Shown in pieces: positions 15,906-24,493 of a stretch of DNA of 35,624 nucleotides (the stretch's first letter is position 1; every line of letters starts with the position of its first letter). The notes beneath the pieces are model-generated. The model did not search any database. It had not been told where the DNA came from and was given only the letters and a program-made list of their open reading frames with translations. The translations under genes and the position numbers were made by a program. Source of the stretch: Clostridia bacterium (GTDB lineage Bacteria; Bacillota; Clostridia; Oscillospirales; Acutalibacteraceae); the NCBI GenBank assembly GCA_017436815.1, contig JAFSCI010000063.1:1-35624 (forward strand), in the 5' to 3' direction.

Positions 15906-17025
15906 ACTCTTCGTTAAGTTCTCCTAAAGATGCCGCCTTTAAATAAGCGTTTATAAAGCCGTCTAAATCGCCGTCCATAACAGCGTTTATGTTGCCCGAC
16001 TCAAAGCCTGTGCGGTGGTCTTTGGCAAGAGTATAAGGCATAAATACGTAAGAACGTATCTGCGAGCCCCAGGCGATTTCCTTTTGAACACCCTTAATAT
16101 CCTCTATTTTGTCAAGATGTTGCTTTTCCTTAATTTCTATAAGCTTACTCTTTAACATCTTCATAGCAACATCACGGTTTTGGAACTGACTGCGCTCGTT
16201 CTGACAAGCAACAACAATACCTGTCGGGATATGCGTAATTCTTACTGCCGACTCGGTCTTGTTAACGTGCTGACCGCCGGCACCTCCCGAACGGTAGGTG
16301 TCTACCTTTAAATCATCGGGGTTAATTTCAATATCGGTATCGTCAGATATTTCGGGCATAACCTCTATAGATGCAAACGAGGTGTGACGTCTGCCCGAGG
16401 AGTCAAACGGAGAAATTCTTACCAAGCGATGAACACCGTTTTCGCTCTTTAAATAACCGTATGCATTCTCGCCCGATACAATAACCGTAGCGCTTTTCAG
16501 TCCTGCTTCATCACCGTCTAAAAAGTCGGTAACCGCAACCTTAAAGCCGTGGCGCTCTGCCCAACGTGAGTACATTCTGAGCAGCATCTGGTTCCAGTCC
16601 TGTGCCTCGGTTCCGCCTGCGCCTGCGTGGAAGGTGAGAATTGCGTTGTTTTTATCATACTCGCCGTTTAAAAGAGTGCTTAAGGTCTGCTCGGTCAGTC
16701 TCTCGCAAAAATCGTTTATGGCCGAATCTATCTCCTCAACCAAAGATAAATCCTCTTCCTCGTTGGCCATTTCTATAAGGGTGAGGGTATCTTCATAGAG
16801 TGACAGTGTACCCGCAAACTTTTCTTTTTTCTCTTTAAGCTTACTAAGGCGCTGCAAAATTACCTGCGACTTATCGGCATCATCCCAAAAGCCAGGCTCG
16901 GTTGTTCTGAGCTCTAACTCGGAAATTTCGCTTTCATCACGCTCTAAACCTAAAGCGTCCTTTAATTGCGCAAGCTCATCTTTGTAGCCTTCGAGCTTTA
17001 ATCTTAATTGGTCAAATTCAAGCAT
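15904..17025 (-). CDS. prfB: Peptide chain release factor 2
   Basis: RF2 recognises UAA and UGA stop codons and triggers peptide release. The 373-residue protein has the tripeptide anticodon SPF in RISPFDSSGRRHTS and the catalytic GGQ in SGGAGGQHVNKTESAVR. The N-terminal helical domain contains TEPGFWDD. It reads as a single frame from ATG 17025 (AAAGGAG 7 bases upstream), with no internal UGA. The autoregulatory +1 frameshift found in many prfB genes is therefore absent. It overlaps the prmA stop by 8 bases, so the two are co-translated. Confidence 0.97.
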   Translation of the reverse strand: MLEFDQLRLKLEGYKDELAQLKDALGLERDESEISELELRTTEPGFWDDADKSQVILQRLSKLKEKKEKFAGTLSLYEDTLTLIEMANEEEDLSLVEEIDSAINDFCERLTEQTLSTLLNGEYDKNNAILTFHAGAGGTEAQDWNQMLLRMYSRWAERHGFKVAVTDFLDGDEAGLKSATVIVSGENAYGYLKSENGVHRLVRISPFDSSGRRHTSFASIEVMPEISDDTDIEINPDDLKVDTYRSGGAGGQHVNKTESAVRITHIPTGIVVACQNERSQFQNRDVAMKMLKSKLIEIKEKQHLDKIEDIKGVQKEIAWGSQIRSYVFMPYTLAKDHRTGFESGNINAVMDGDLDGFINAYLKAASLGELNEE

Positions 17026-17950
17026 TTGTATTCTCCTTTATTACCGCAAATGCGTACCAGTTGTCTTTGGTGCGCTCGGCAATAATCTTATATCCGTGTT
17101 CTGAAAAAGCTGCCTTTACGTCGTCTACCCTGATATTTATTATACCCGAGCAAATAAGCACGGTGTTTTCTTCAAAAAACGTATCTACATTTTCGAGCAG
17201 TCTTATAATAACGTCGGCAACAATGTTTGCGCACACAACGTTAAACTTACCGCTAACCTTCTCAGCCAAGTCACCTTGTATAAATTGCGTTTTGTCGGTT
17301 ATGTTGTTTATTTCGGCATTTTCATTAGCAACCTTTACGGCTACCTCGTCAATATCTACGCCTACGGCGCTTTTTGCGCCCAGTAAAACCGATGCAATAG
17401 AAAGTATTCCGCTTCCCGTTCCGATATCGAGCATAGTGTCGTTTTCCCTTACGTACTGCTCTAAAAGCTCTAAGCAAAGGGTGGTTGTGGCGTGTGTGCC
17501 CGTTCCGAATGCGGCGCCGGGGTCAATATTAAGCACCTTGCGGCCGCTCTTGTTTTCATATTCTTCCCAGCTGGGTCTTATTACCAGTTTCTCACCAATT
17601 TCGGTGCATTTGAAAAACTTTTTCCAATTATCCGCCCAGTCGCCGTCATCAACACTGCCCATACTAACCGTAGCCTCTACGTTTACGGCGCTAAGCTGGT
17701 CTTTTAAAAACGATACCGCCTCAAAGGCATTATCTTCATCAGATATATACACGTGCACTATAGCTTTGGTGCGGTCTTTTTTAATAAGCGCCTCATCAAT
17801 CAGGTCTATGTGCGCTATTTCTAACGCTTGCTGCTCTAAATCTGTATAGTCTTCGGTATAAATGCCGTAAGGTACTGTCATATTAGCAATATCCTCGGTT
17901 ACGCTTACGTCTTTAGCGTTAACCGTTACCGTAATTTCTTTCCATTCCAT
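17018..17950 (-). CDS. prmA: Ribosomal protein L11 methyltransferase
   Basis: Transfers methyl groups from S-adenosylmethionine to ribosomal protein L11. The 310-residue protein starts MEWKEITVTV and has the PrmA N-terminal substrate domain, the linker motif LNIDPGAAFGTGTHATT, the SAM-binding LDIGTGSGILSIA and a Rossmann core with VVCANIVADV. ATG 17950 with GGCGGTG 6 bases upstream is preferred over an in-frame TTG at 17965. It is followed by prfB with an 8-base overlap, so two translation-related genes share a transcript. It lacks the frequently seen neighbouring dnaK/dnaJ and rsmE genes. Confidence 0.95.
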   Translation of the reverse strand: MEWKEITVTVNAKDVSVTEDIANMTVPYGIYTEDYTDLEQQALEIAHIDLIDEALIKKDRTKAIVHVYISDEDNAFEAVSFLKDQLSAVNVEATVSMGSVDDGDWADNWKKFFKCTEIGEKLVIRPSWEEYENKSGRKVLNIDPGAAFGTGTHATTTLCLELLEQYVRENDTMLDIGTGSGILSIASVLLGAKSAVGVDIDEVAVKVANENAEINNITDKTQFIQGDLAEKVSGKFNVVCANIVADVIIRLLENVDTFFEENTVLICSGIINIRVDDVKAAFSEHGYKIIAERTKDNWYAFAVIKENTNA

Positions 17951-17981
17951 ATAAAACACCGCCAAAATGAGAATATATTTT

Positions 17982-17990
17982 ATTGTACCA
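17982..17990 (-). promoter_or_regulatory. Extended -10 element for prmA-prfB
   Basis: On the minus strand, TGGTACAAT: a TACAAT -10 box with TGn extension, about 32 bases before the start codon. No convincing -35 box is visible. Confidence 0.45.
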
Positions 17991-18022
17991 CATATTAAGC
18001 CAAAATAAAAGCAAAATTTACC

Positions 18023-18051
18023 TTTACGAAAATCTATTTTTGGTATATAAT
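18023..18051 (+). promoter_or_regulatory. Promoter of the pseudouridine synthase gene
   Basis: TTTACG (18023-18028) and a perfect TATAAT (18046-18051) have a 17-base spacer. Predicted start is near 18058, 25 bases before the ATG. Confidence 0.7.
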
Positions 18052-18082
18052 ATTTCTAGCGTACTTTAAAAGGAGGTGCGGT

Positions 18083-19045
18083 ATGAAAAGTTACGTTATA
18101 GGTCCTAACGATGCAGGTCAGCGGCTGGATAAATTTATAACCAAAGCCGCACCCAAACTGCCGAAATCGCTTATGTACCGCTACATACGTACAAAGCATA
18201 TTAAGGTAAACGGCAAGCGCGCCGAAATAAGCACAAGACTAAGCGAGGGCGATACGGTAGACGCCTATATAAACGATGAGCTTTTAGAGAACAACAAGGT
18301 AGAGTTTGAATTCTTAAAGGCATCGGACAAAATTGATATCGTTTACGAGGATGAAAACATTCTGCTTGTAGACAAAAAGCAGGGCTTACTTGTTCACCCC
18401 GATGAAAACGAGTATACCGACACACTTATTTCAAGAATACATCACTACCTTTATAAAAAGGGCGAGTACGACCCTAAAAATGAAAACTCCTTCACCCCTG
18501 CCCTTGCCAACCGAATAGACAGAAACACAGGCGGCATAGTAATAGCGGCTAAAAACGCTGCGGCTCTGAGAATTTTATGCGATAAAATAAAGCTTCGCGA
18601 AATTGAAAAGCACTATCTTGCCGTAATACACGGCAAACCTAAAAAAAGTCACGATGTACTGACCGGCTTTTTAGAGAAAAACGACTCTAAAAACAAAGTA
18701 TATTTAAGCCGCAACAAAACCGATGCATCGCGCACTATAGTTACCGAATACACCGTTTTGGCAAGTAAAAACAATCTTACCCTTATAGACGTTAATCTGC
18801 ACACGGGCAGAACGCATCAGATAAGGGCGCATATGGCCTCAATCGGCCACGCATTACTTGGTGACGGTAAATACGGCAAACTAAAGCAAGACAAAGCCTT
18901 AGGCTTTAACAAGCAGGCGCTTTATTCTTATAAGCTTTCCTTTAACTTTACTACCGATGCAGATATTTTAAACTACCTAAACTCAAAAACCTTCGTTGTA
19001 AAAAACGTATGGTTTGCCGAACAGCTTTTTGATTATAAAATATAA
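18083..19045 (+). CDS. RluA-family pseudouridine synthase with S4 domain (RluC/RluD-like)
   Basis: Isomerises specific uridines of rRNA (most likely 23S) to pseudouridine. The 320-residue protein has an N-terminal S4 RNA-binding domain (about 12-70, RLDKFITK.. and HIKVNGKRA). The catalytic domain contains VYEDENILLVDKKQGLLVHP, the active-site loop NRIDRNTGGIVIAAK with its Asp, and a C-terminal HTGRTHQIRAHMA. The loop reads NRIDRNTGG instead of the common HRLDRxTSG, a variant that keeps the Asp. Target positions cannot be read from sequence. AGGAGG at 18071-18076 strongly supports ATG 18083. It is divergent from prmA and single-gene. Confidence 0.92.
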   Translation: MKSYVIGPNDAGQRLDKFITKAAPKLPKSLMYRYIRTKHIKVNGKRAEISTRLSEGDTVDAYINDELLENNKVEFEFLKASDKIDIVYEDENILLVDKKQGLLVHPDENEYTDTLISRIHHYLYKKGEYDPKNENSFTPALANRIDRNTGGIVIAAKNAAALRILCDKIKLREIEKHYLAVIHGKPKKSHDVLTGFLEKNDSKNKVYLSRNKTDASRTIVTEYTVLASKNNLTLIDVNLHTGRTHQIRAHMASIGHALLGDGKYGKLKQDKALGFNKQALYSYKLSFNFTTDADILNYLNSKTFVVKNVWFAEQLFDYKI

Positions 19046-19078
19046 CAACAGAGCAGGACTTCTTCCTGCTCTGTTGTT
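19044..19078. terminator. Intergenic hairpin, probable terminator
   Basis: A perfect 15-bp stem (19044-19058 with 19064-19078, arm AACAACAGAGCAGGA). The minus-strand side continues into a T-rich tract, while the plus-strand side has only a weak U-run. Confidence 0.7.
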
Positions 19079-19081
19079 GGT

Positions 19082-19561
19082 TTATAAATCAATTTCAATT
19101 TTTTTGCCCGATGGGGTGTAGGGTCTAAAGTTTACTCCCGCTGCCTTTAACATCATTTTAGAGCAAATAACACTGTCGGTATCGGCGTATTTGTCGCACA
19201 TATAAATAACCTCTTTAATGCCCGACTGAATTATGGCCTTTGTGCACTCGTTACACGGGAAAAGAGTTACGTATGCCTTAGCGCCCTTTAAGTTACCGCC
19301 CGCATAATTTAAAATTGCATTTAACTCGGCGTGGCAAACGTACATATACTTTGTTTCTTGCGCGCTTCCCTCTTTTGCCCAGGGAAATTCATCGTCAGAG
19401 CAATGTCTTGGCATTCCGTTATAGCCCATAGACAAAATTTTATTTTCTTCGCTTACAATGCAAGCGCCAACCTGAGTTGACGGGTCTTTAGAGCGCTGCG
19501 CCGAAAGGCAGGCAATACCCATAAAATATTCGTCCCAGGAAAGATAATCTTCTCTTTTCAT
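19082..19561 (-). CDS. dCMP deaminase
   Basis: Zinc enzyme that deaminates dCMP to dUMP, feeding thymidylate synthesis. The 159-residue protein has the deaminase zinc motif HAE (His77, Glu79) and PCNEC (Cys103, Cys106). It also has the extra dCMP-deaminase segment [16 protein letters not shown], which separates this group from cytidine deaminases. Related proteins are annotated ComEB in competence operons, but no competence genes are present here. ATG 19561 follows the MFS transporter by 4 bases; GAGGAA lies about 9-10 bases upstream. Confidence 0.93.
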   Translation of the reverse strand: MKREDYLSWDEYFMGIACLSAQRSKDPSTQVGACIVSEENKILSMGYNGMPRHCSDDEFPWAKEGSAQETKYMYVCHAELNAILNYAGGNLKGAKAYVTLFPCNECTKAIIQSGIKEVIYMCDKYADTDSVICSKMMLKAAGVNFRPYTPSGKKIEIDL

Positions 19562-19565
19562 AAAA

Positions 19566-20738
19566 TCAGTTCCTCACCTTAATGTATTTTTTACTAATAA
19601 TAAGACACAAAATTGCAATCAAGGGGAAAATTACAGGCAACAAAAAGCCTAGCTTAAAGCCGCCAAGCTGGGTTCCAATACCTACAACGTACGGCCCCAC
19701 CGAGCAGCCGATATCACCGCAAAGGGCAAACAAGGCGAACATCTCGGTCTTTATGTTCGGAAAAGCCTGAGCGCCCATACTCAAAATTGACGGCCAGAAA
19801 AGACTTACCGAAAATCCGCACAAAGCGCACGACACTAAAGCCAAAACAGGACTCGAAGCAATTGCCGCTGCTGCATAACACATAGCGCATAAAATATTGG
19901 CATATATCATAGTTTTGCGGGTATCAATCTTTTGGCTCAAAGCGCCATAAAGCACCCTACCGCTACCCATAAACACCGCAAAGAGTGCAGGGCCTAAAAC
20001 GTCGCCCAGGGTTTTGGAAATTCCAAGTCCCTGCTCAACAAACATAGACGCCCATTGCGCCATAGATATCTCACTTGCGCCCGCAGTAAACATTAAAAGC
20101 ATAAAGACAAAAAACTTAAATGAAAATACCGACTGCTTCTCATTTAATTCATCTGACTGTTGCTCTTCTTGCTCGACCACGGGTGATGACCAAAACAAAA
20201 ACAGATTTGCAAACGGGACCAATGCCCAGAAAAGCGGAACCAACTTCCAGCTATCCGCAAACACCTTTAAAAGCAGGGTTGAGAGTATTACGGTAAGCAT
20301 CTGACCCCAGCAGTAAAATGAGTGCAAAAAGCTCATATTTCCCGTTTTGTTGTCTTCGGGCAAGGCTTCTATAACGGGGCTTACCGCTACCTCAATAAGA
20401 CCGCTGCCCGATGCATAAATTATAATACAAATAACTATACCAAGGTATACGTTGCCTATTAAATACGGCAAGAACGATAATGCCGCAATGCCGAGGGTGG
20501 CTAAAATATGCGCCAGAAGCACCATTTTTTTATAGCCGAGTATTTTTGAGATTTTTATAGATGCAAAATCCACAAAAAGCTGAACGCCAAAGTTTATAAA
20601 TACAAGCTGACCTAGTTTTGTGTAGCTTATGTTAAAATCGGTCTGAAAAATAACGAAGAACAGCGGCAGTAAATTGTTTATTACGGCCTGAACAACATAG
20701 CCTATGTAGCAGGATATTTTTGTGCGAGTGTAGTTCAT
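19566..20738 (-). CDS. Major facilitator superfamily transporter
   Basis: A 390-residue integral membrane carrier with about twelve hydrophobic segments. It has the MFS loop motif region SKILGYKKM after the second segment, and a central hydrophilic loop with [16 protein letters not shown] between the two halves. The overall pattern ([33 protein letters not shown]) resembles the FucP/sugar or YfkF-like drug-transport branch. Substrate is not determinable. GAAGGT precedes ATG 20738, which abuts the HAD phosphatase stop, so the three genes 21392-19082 form one operon. Confidence 0.88.
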   Translation of the reverse strand: MNYTRTKISCYIGYVVQAVINNLLPLFFVIFQTDFNISYTKLGQLVFINFGVQLFVDFASIKISKILGYKKMVLLAHILATLGIAALSFLPYLIGNVYLGIVICIIIYASGSGLIEVAVSPVIEALPEDNKTGNMSFLHSFYCWGQMLTVILSTLLLKVFADSWKLVPLFWALVPFANLFLFWSSPVVEQEEQQSDELNEKQSVFSFKFFVFMLLMFTAGASEISMAQWASMFVEQGLGISKTLGDVLGPALFAVFMGSGRVLYGALSQKIDTRKTMIYANILCAMCYAAAAIASSPVLALVSCALCGFSVSLFWPSILSMGAQAFPNIKTEMFALFALCGDIGCSVGPYVVGIGTQLGGFKLGFLLPVIFPLIAILCLIISKKYIKVRN

Positions 20739-21392
20739 TTATTTACCTTCTAAAATGTCTAAAAGCTCGTGCGCCTCATCAATTATATACTTTGCGCCGT
20801 TAGAAAGAAGTTCCTCTTTACTTCTGAAGCCCCAGGTAACTCCCACAGCGGTTGCGCCGCAGTTATTGGCGGTCTGCATATCTACGCCCGAATCACCCAA
20901 AAATACGCATTCATCAGCAGTTACGCCCAAAGCCTTCATTGCTAAATAAGAGCTATCCGGCGCGGGCTTTGCGGCAAGGCCCTCTTGCTTGCCTATAATA
21001 AAATCGAACATATCGCCGTAAACCTTATTTAACAGGGCTATGGCCATATCGGTATCTTTATTGGTAACAACAGCGATTTTTATACCTTTTTTTCTTAAGC
21101 TGTCCAAAAGCTCGGGTACGCCTTTATAGTTAGTGGTATAATCGGCATAGTGCTCTGAGTAATAACCCAAAAACTCTTCCTTTAAAAAGAGTAGTCTTTC
21201 ATCGTCTACCTTTGCGGGCGCAATTGCACGCTCAACCATTTTAAGCATACCGTCGCCAACAAACATATTGAATTTTTCCAGCGGCTGCTTGGGGTAGCCG
21301 TGCTTTGTTATTGCAAAATTTACGGCGGTTGCTAAATCTTTAAGCGAGTTAGTCAGTGTGCCGTCTAAATCAAAAAGGGCTGCTTTAATCAT
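20739..21392 (-). CDS. HAD-superfamily hydrolase, phosphoglycolate phosphatase-like
   Basis: A 217-residue haloacid dehalogenase-type phosphatase. Motif I is FDLDGTLTNS (Asp8 nucleophile, Asp10 acid), motif II VVTNKD, motif III Lys in GLAAKPAPD and motif IV FLGDSGVDMQTA. A helical cap lies between residues ~15 and 80. It resembles Gph/PpaX and may dephosphorylate 2-phosphoglycolate, pyrophosphate or another small phosphate ester. It leads an operon with the MFS transporter and dCMP deaminase. GGAGA precedes ATG 21392, and a strong promoter lies at 21428-21456. Confidence 0.88.
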   Translation of the reverse strand: MIKAALFDLDGTLTNSLKDLATAVNFAITKHGYPKQPLEKFNMFVGDGMLKMVERAIAPAKVDDERLLFLKEEFLGYYSEHYADYTTNYKGVPELLDSLRKKGIKIAVVTNKDTDMAIALLNKVYGDMFDFIIGKQEGLAAKPAPDSSYLAMKALGVTADECVFLGDSGVDMQTANNCGATAVGVTWGFRSKEELLSNGAKYIIDEAHELLDILEGK

Positions 21393-21427
21393 TAAATCTT
21401 CTCCGTTTGGTATTCATATTTTAAGTA

Positions 21428-21456
21428 ATTATAGCAAATAACGATAAATATATCAA
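21428..21456 (-). promoter_or_regulatory. Promoter of the HAD-MFS-dCMP deaminase operon
   Basis: On the minus strand TTGATA (21456-21451), a 17-base spacer ending in TGC, then TATAAT (21433-21428): near-consensus with an extended -10. Confidence 0.8.
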
Positions 21457-21484
21457 TAAATAATTACTTTTTTTCAAAAAACAC

Positions 21485-21516
21485 TTGCATTATTGTTAAA
21501 TATCTGCTATTATAAT
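21485..21516 (+). promoter_or_regulatory. Promoter of rpmB
   Basis: TTGCAT (21485-21490), a 17-base spacer ending in TGC, then TATTAT (21508-21513). An overlapping perfect TATAAT at 21511-21516 is an alternative -10. Confidence 0.65.
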
Positions 21517-21551
21517 TGTTGTTATGTGAATATTAAAAGGAGGTGCAGATA

Positions 21552-21740
21552 ATGGCAAAATGTGACATCTGCAGCAAAAACATTTCTTTCGGTATTAAGG
21601 TTTCTCACTCGCACAGACGTACAAACCGCGCTTGGAAGCCCAACGTAAAAAGAGTAAAGGCCGTTGTAAACGGTACACCCTGTCATATTAACGTCTGTAC
21701 TCGTTGCCTTCGTTCAGGTAAGGTTACCAGAGCCGTTTAA
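21552..21740 (+). CDS. rpmB: 50S ribosomal protein L28
   Basis: A small basic protein of the large ribosomal subunit. The 62-residue protein begins MAKCDICSK and has SHSHRRTNRAWKPNVKRVK and NVCTRCLRSGKVTRAV. Two CxxC pairs (CDIC at 4-7 and CTRC near residue 50) show it is the zinc-binding form. ATG 21552 has AAAGGAGGTG 7 bases upstream; an in-frame GTG at 21543 overlaps this site. It is monocistronic with its own promoter and terminator, divergent from the HAD operon. Confidence 0.97.
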   Translation: MAKCDICSKNISFGIKVSHSHRRTNRAWKPNVKRVKAVVNGTPCHINVCTRCLRSGKVTRAV

Positions 21741-21752
21741 TTTGAAAGACTT

Positions 21753-21788
21753 AAAACCGCAGTCCGTAGACTGCGGTTTTTATTTTTA
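21753..21788 (+). terminator. Intrinsic terminator of rpmB
   Basis: A perfect 12-bp stem (21753-21764 with 21769-21780, arm AAAACCGCAGTC) with CGTA loop, followed by a T-rich tract. Confidence 0.9.
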
Positions 21789-21798
21789 ATTTGCACAC

Positions 21799-21832
21799 TA
21801 AAAACACCGCTAAGTTTTCACTTAGCGGTGTT
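21799..21832 (-). terminator. Intrinsic terminator of the ispH/rpsA operon
   Basis: A perfect 12-bp stem (21803-21814 with 21821-21832, arm AACACCGCTAAG) has a 6-base loop. On the minus strand it is followed by a short U-run, 8 bases past the stop codon. Confidence 0.85.
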
Positions 21833-21839
21833 AATTTTA

Positions 21840-23888
21840 TTATTCTGCTGCTTCTTCAGCGGGAGCTTCCTCTACAGGTGCCTCTACGGGAGCTTCTGTA
21901 GCTTCCTCAGCAACTTCTTCTGCCGGAGCTTCTTCGGGGAGTAATGCTCTGATAGAAAGGCTTACTCTCTTCTGCTCGTCATCAATGTTAATAATCTTAG
22001 CCTCTACTTCTTGGCCAACAGATAATTCATCCTGTGTTTTTGCAACGTGCTTATTAGCAATTTGCGAAATATGGATAAGACCGTCAACACCCGGAATGAT
22101 TTTTGCAAATGCGCCGTATGTAGTAAGGCTTACGATAGTTACTGTAACTACAGAGTCGATACCGTAATTAGTCTTGAAGATTGTCCAGGGATTTTCGTCT
22201 GCCTTTTTATAGCCTAAGGAAATCTTTTTCTTGTCCTTATCAATAGCCTTAATGTAAACGTCAACTGTATCGCCAACGGCTACAACCTCAGACGGATTCT
22301 TAATTCTGGTCCAGGAAAGCTCAGAAATATGAATCATACCGTCTACGCCGCCAATGTCAACAAATGCGCCGTAGCTTGTGAGCGATTTTACAACGCCTGT
22401 AATCTTGTCGCCCTCAGCAATGTTAGCCCAGATTTTCTCTTCAGCTTCTTTTCTCTGCTCTCTTAATACCGAACGGATAGAGCCGATTGCTCTTCTGCCA
22501 CGGCCGATTTCGATAATTCTGAAGGAAACTTCCTTGCCCTTAAGCTCGTCTAACGAATCGTTACGGCTTAATGTTGCCTGAGATGCAGGGATAAATATTC
22601 TTACACCCTTGCAAGATGTAACAACGCCACCCTTAACAACATCGCTTACGATGCCTGTAAGAATCTCGCCCGAATCTTTGGCAGCTACTATATCACTCCA
22701 ACCAGCGATAGCATCAAAACGGCGTTTTGAAAGCATAGCTGTTCCTTCCTGGTCGTTGGTACGCATAATGATAAGATTAAGCTCATCACCCGGCTTTACC
22801 TCTTCCATCATATTTACCGATGGGTCTGACGAGTATTCTTCTGCAGTAACGTAGCCTGCAAGGCCTCTGCCAATATCCACCTGTATCTCCGACGGGTTAA
22901 CTGAAAGAACAACACCCACAACCTTTTGGTCTGAGTTAAGGCTATTTATTGAAGCCTCGAATGCCTCCTCATCTGTCATTTCGTCAAAGCTTTTTTGAGC
23001 AACTTCCTTTTCCTCTAATTGCTCTTCTACTGGTTGCATAATTTCCGACATGGTTCTAATAACCTCCTTTATAATACCCGCAGGTGTAGATGCACCTGCC
23101 ACTACGCCTATATTTTCAACACCTGCAGGAACCTTTTGCGGTAGATCAGCCGCCGTTTCAACCAGTACGACGGTGTCGCAATGTTCCGAGCAAACGTCAA
23201 AAAGCTTGGCAGTATTAGAACTGTTAAGCCCGCCTACAACAATCATCATATCGTTTTCTTTTGCCAGTGACATGGCTTGTTGTTGGCGCAAAGCCGTAGC
23301 ATTACATATTGTATCAAAAATATTTGCATTTGTACATACTTTTTTTAAAAAAATTTTACATTCTTCAAATATTTTTGCATTAAAAGTGGTTTGAGATACC
23401 ACTGCAACGTCTTTTTCTTTAAATTCGGGGTGATTTTTCAGTAATTGCTCTAACTGTTCTATATCAGAAAATACATAAGCTTCCCCTGAGCAGTGCCCTT
23501 TTATTCCTATGACCTCGCTATGCTTCGGGTCACCGCCAATAAGCACAGGGTAATCTAAAGCCGATTGCTCACGTGCTATTTTATGAATTTTGGCCACAAA
23601 CGGACATGTGGCGTCTTCTATTTTTATATTAAGTTCGCTTGCTTTATTATAAATATCCTGCCCTACGCCGTGTGAGCGTATTACGAGGGTATGATCCTTC
23701 GGCGCCGCCTGGACGCTGTCCACCGAAAAAACTCCCAGCTTTTCTAAATCATCAACTAAAAAGCGGTTATGTATGATCGGGCCCAACGTGCAAACCTTAT
23801 TGCCCTTGTTTACAAGGTCGTACACCATATTTACTGCTCTGTTTACACCAAAGCAAAAGCCTGCTGATTCAGCCAGGGTTATTTTCAC
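21840..23888 (-). CDS. ispH: Fused IspH (HMBPP reductase) and ribosomal protein S1
   Basis: One 682-residue protein joins two functions. Residues 1-~285 are IspH, the 4Fe-4S enzyme making IPP and DMAPP in the MEP pathway. Cys12, Cys95 and Cys195 match the cluster ligands. His40, His73, His123, Glu125 and the SSNT and GAST motifs line the active site. Residues ~320-650 hold four S1 RNA-binding domains; the third and fourth are most typical (SYGAFVDIGGVDGMIHIS, TYGAFAKIIPGVDGLIHIS). The tail (~650-682) is a Glu/Ala/Pro/Val repeat. The start is GTG 23888, with GGGAGGA 7 bases upstream, overlapping the plsC stop (GTGA). This gives Cys12 as in E. coli IspH; TTG 23903 lies before the ribosome binding site. 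The fusion is known in clostridia. Confidence 0.96.
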   Translation of the reverse strand: MKITLAESAGFCFGVNRAVNMVYDLVNKGNKVCTLGPIIHNRFLVDDLEKLGVFSVDSVQAAPKDHTLVIRSHGVGQDIYNKASELNIKIEDATCPFVAKIHKIAREQSALDYPVLIGGDPKHSEVIGIKGHCSGEAYVFSDIEQLEQLLKNHPEFKEKDVAVVSQTTFNAKIFEECKIFLKKVCTNANIFDTICNATALRQQQAMSLAKENDMMIVVGGLNSSNTAKLFDVCSEHCDTVVLVETAADLPQKVPAGVENIGVVAGASTPAGIIKEVIRTMSEIMQPVEEQLEEKEVAQKSFDEMTDEEAFEASINSLNSDQKVVGVVLSVNPSEIQVDIGRGLAGYVTAEEYSSDPSVNMMEEVKPGDELNLIIMRTNDQEGTAMLSKRRFDAIAGWSDIVAAKDSGEILTGIVSDVVKGGVVTSCKGVRIFIPASQATLSRNDSLDELKGKEVSFRIIEIGRGRRAIGSIRSVLREQRKEAEEKIWANIAEGDKITGVVKSLTSYGAFVDIGGVDGMIHISELSWTRIKNPSEVVAVGDTVDVYIKAIDKDKKKISLGYKKADENPWTIFKTNYGIDSVVTVTIVSLTTYGAFAKIIPGVDGLIHISQIANKHVAKTQDELSVGQEVEAKIINIDDEQKRVSLSIRALLPEEAPAEEVAEEATEAPVEAPVEEAPAEEAAE

Positions 23889-24493
23889 TTTATTTCCTCC
23901 CAAAGCTCAGTAATTTTATTCATAATGATATTTGTTGTATTGACCATATCGCGTCTGAGACTGTCGGTTGAAGGCAGATCGGAGTATTTTATTATTTCGC
24001 CGAATTTAACCTTCGCTTTACTGAATAAACGGAATTTGCCCTTGCGGTAAATGGCAACGGGTAAAATATCAGCTTTGGTCTCGAGCGCTATAAACGCGGC
24101 TCCCGCCTTTGCCTTTTTTGGCGGAGTACCGTGCTCTTTGTTGCGTGTGCCTTCGGGGAAGATACCGAGTATGTTGCCTTTATTTACAACCTCTATACTG
24201 CGTGTAACTGCGGTTTTATCGTTGGACTGTCTGTCCACACTTATTGCGCCCATTCTCTTTATTATTGGGGCAAGCACGGGTATTTTAAAGACTTCTTTTT
24301 TGGCCATAAAATAAATCTGATTATTTATGGGGGCTATGAGCAAAACGGGATCTGTCAAGGATATATGATTGCAACACAAAACAAAGCCCTTATCGGTCGG
24401 TATGTTTTCCAAACCGTAAAATTCACCGCGGATAAGGGTTTTTGAAAGCGGTATTGCTAAAATTTTTCTGATCCACTTATAAAAGCGTTCCAT
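23885..24493 (-). CDS. plsC: 1-acyl-sn-glycerol-3-phosphate acyltransferase
   Basis: Makes phosphatidic acid by acylating lysophosphatidic acid at the membrane face. The 202-residue protein has the acyltransferase motifs NHISLTD (His43, Asp48) and FPEGTRNKEHG (112 onward). It also has the substrate-side segments MGAISVDRQ and ILPVAIYR. An N-terminal amphipathic/hydrophobic stretch fits peripheral membrane binding. ATG 24493 overlaps the cmk stop by one base (TAATG). The end overlaps ispH/rpsA by 4 bases. The order cmk-plsC-ispH/rpsA is a familiar clostridial arrangement. Confidence 0.94.
   Translation of the reverse strand: MERFYKWIRKILAIPLSKTLIRGEFYGLENIPTDKGFVLCCNHISLTDPVLLIAPINNQIYFMAKKEVFKIPVLAPIIKRMGAISVDRQSNDKTAVTRSIEVVNKGNILGIFPEGTRNKEHGTPPKKAKAGAAFIALETKADILPVAIYRKGKFRLFSKAKVKFGEIIKYSDLPSTDSLRRDMVNTTNIIMNKITELWEEIK
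23895..23901 (-). promoter_or_regulatory. Ribosome binding site that sets the GTG start of ispH/rpsA
   Basis: GGGAGGA on the minus strand, inside the end of plsC, 6-7 bases before GTG 23888. Confidence 0.7.

Noticed and set aside
17061..17849. Plus-strand open frame (262 residues) opposite prmA
   Set aside because: Serine/leucine-rich low-complexity translation antisense to PrmA motifs; no independent evidence.
19082..19561. Reading the dCMP deaminase as ComEB in a DNA-uptake operon
   Set aside because: No comEA, comEC or pilus genes are adjacent; neighbours are an MFS carrier and a HAD phosphatase.
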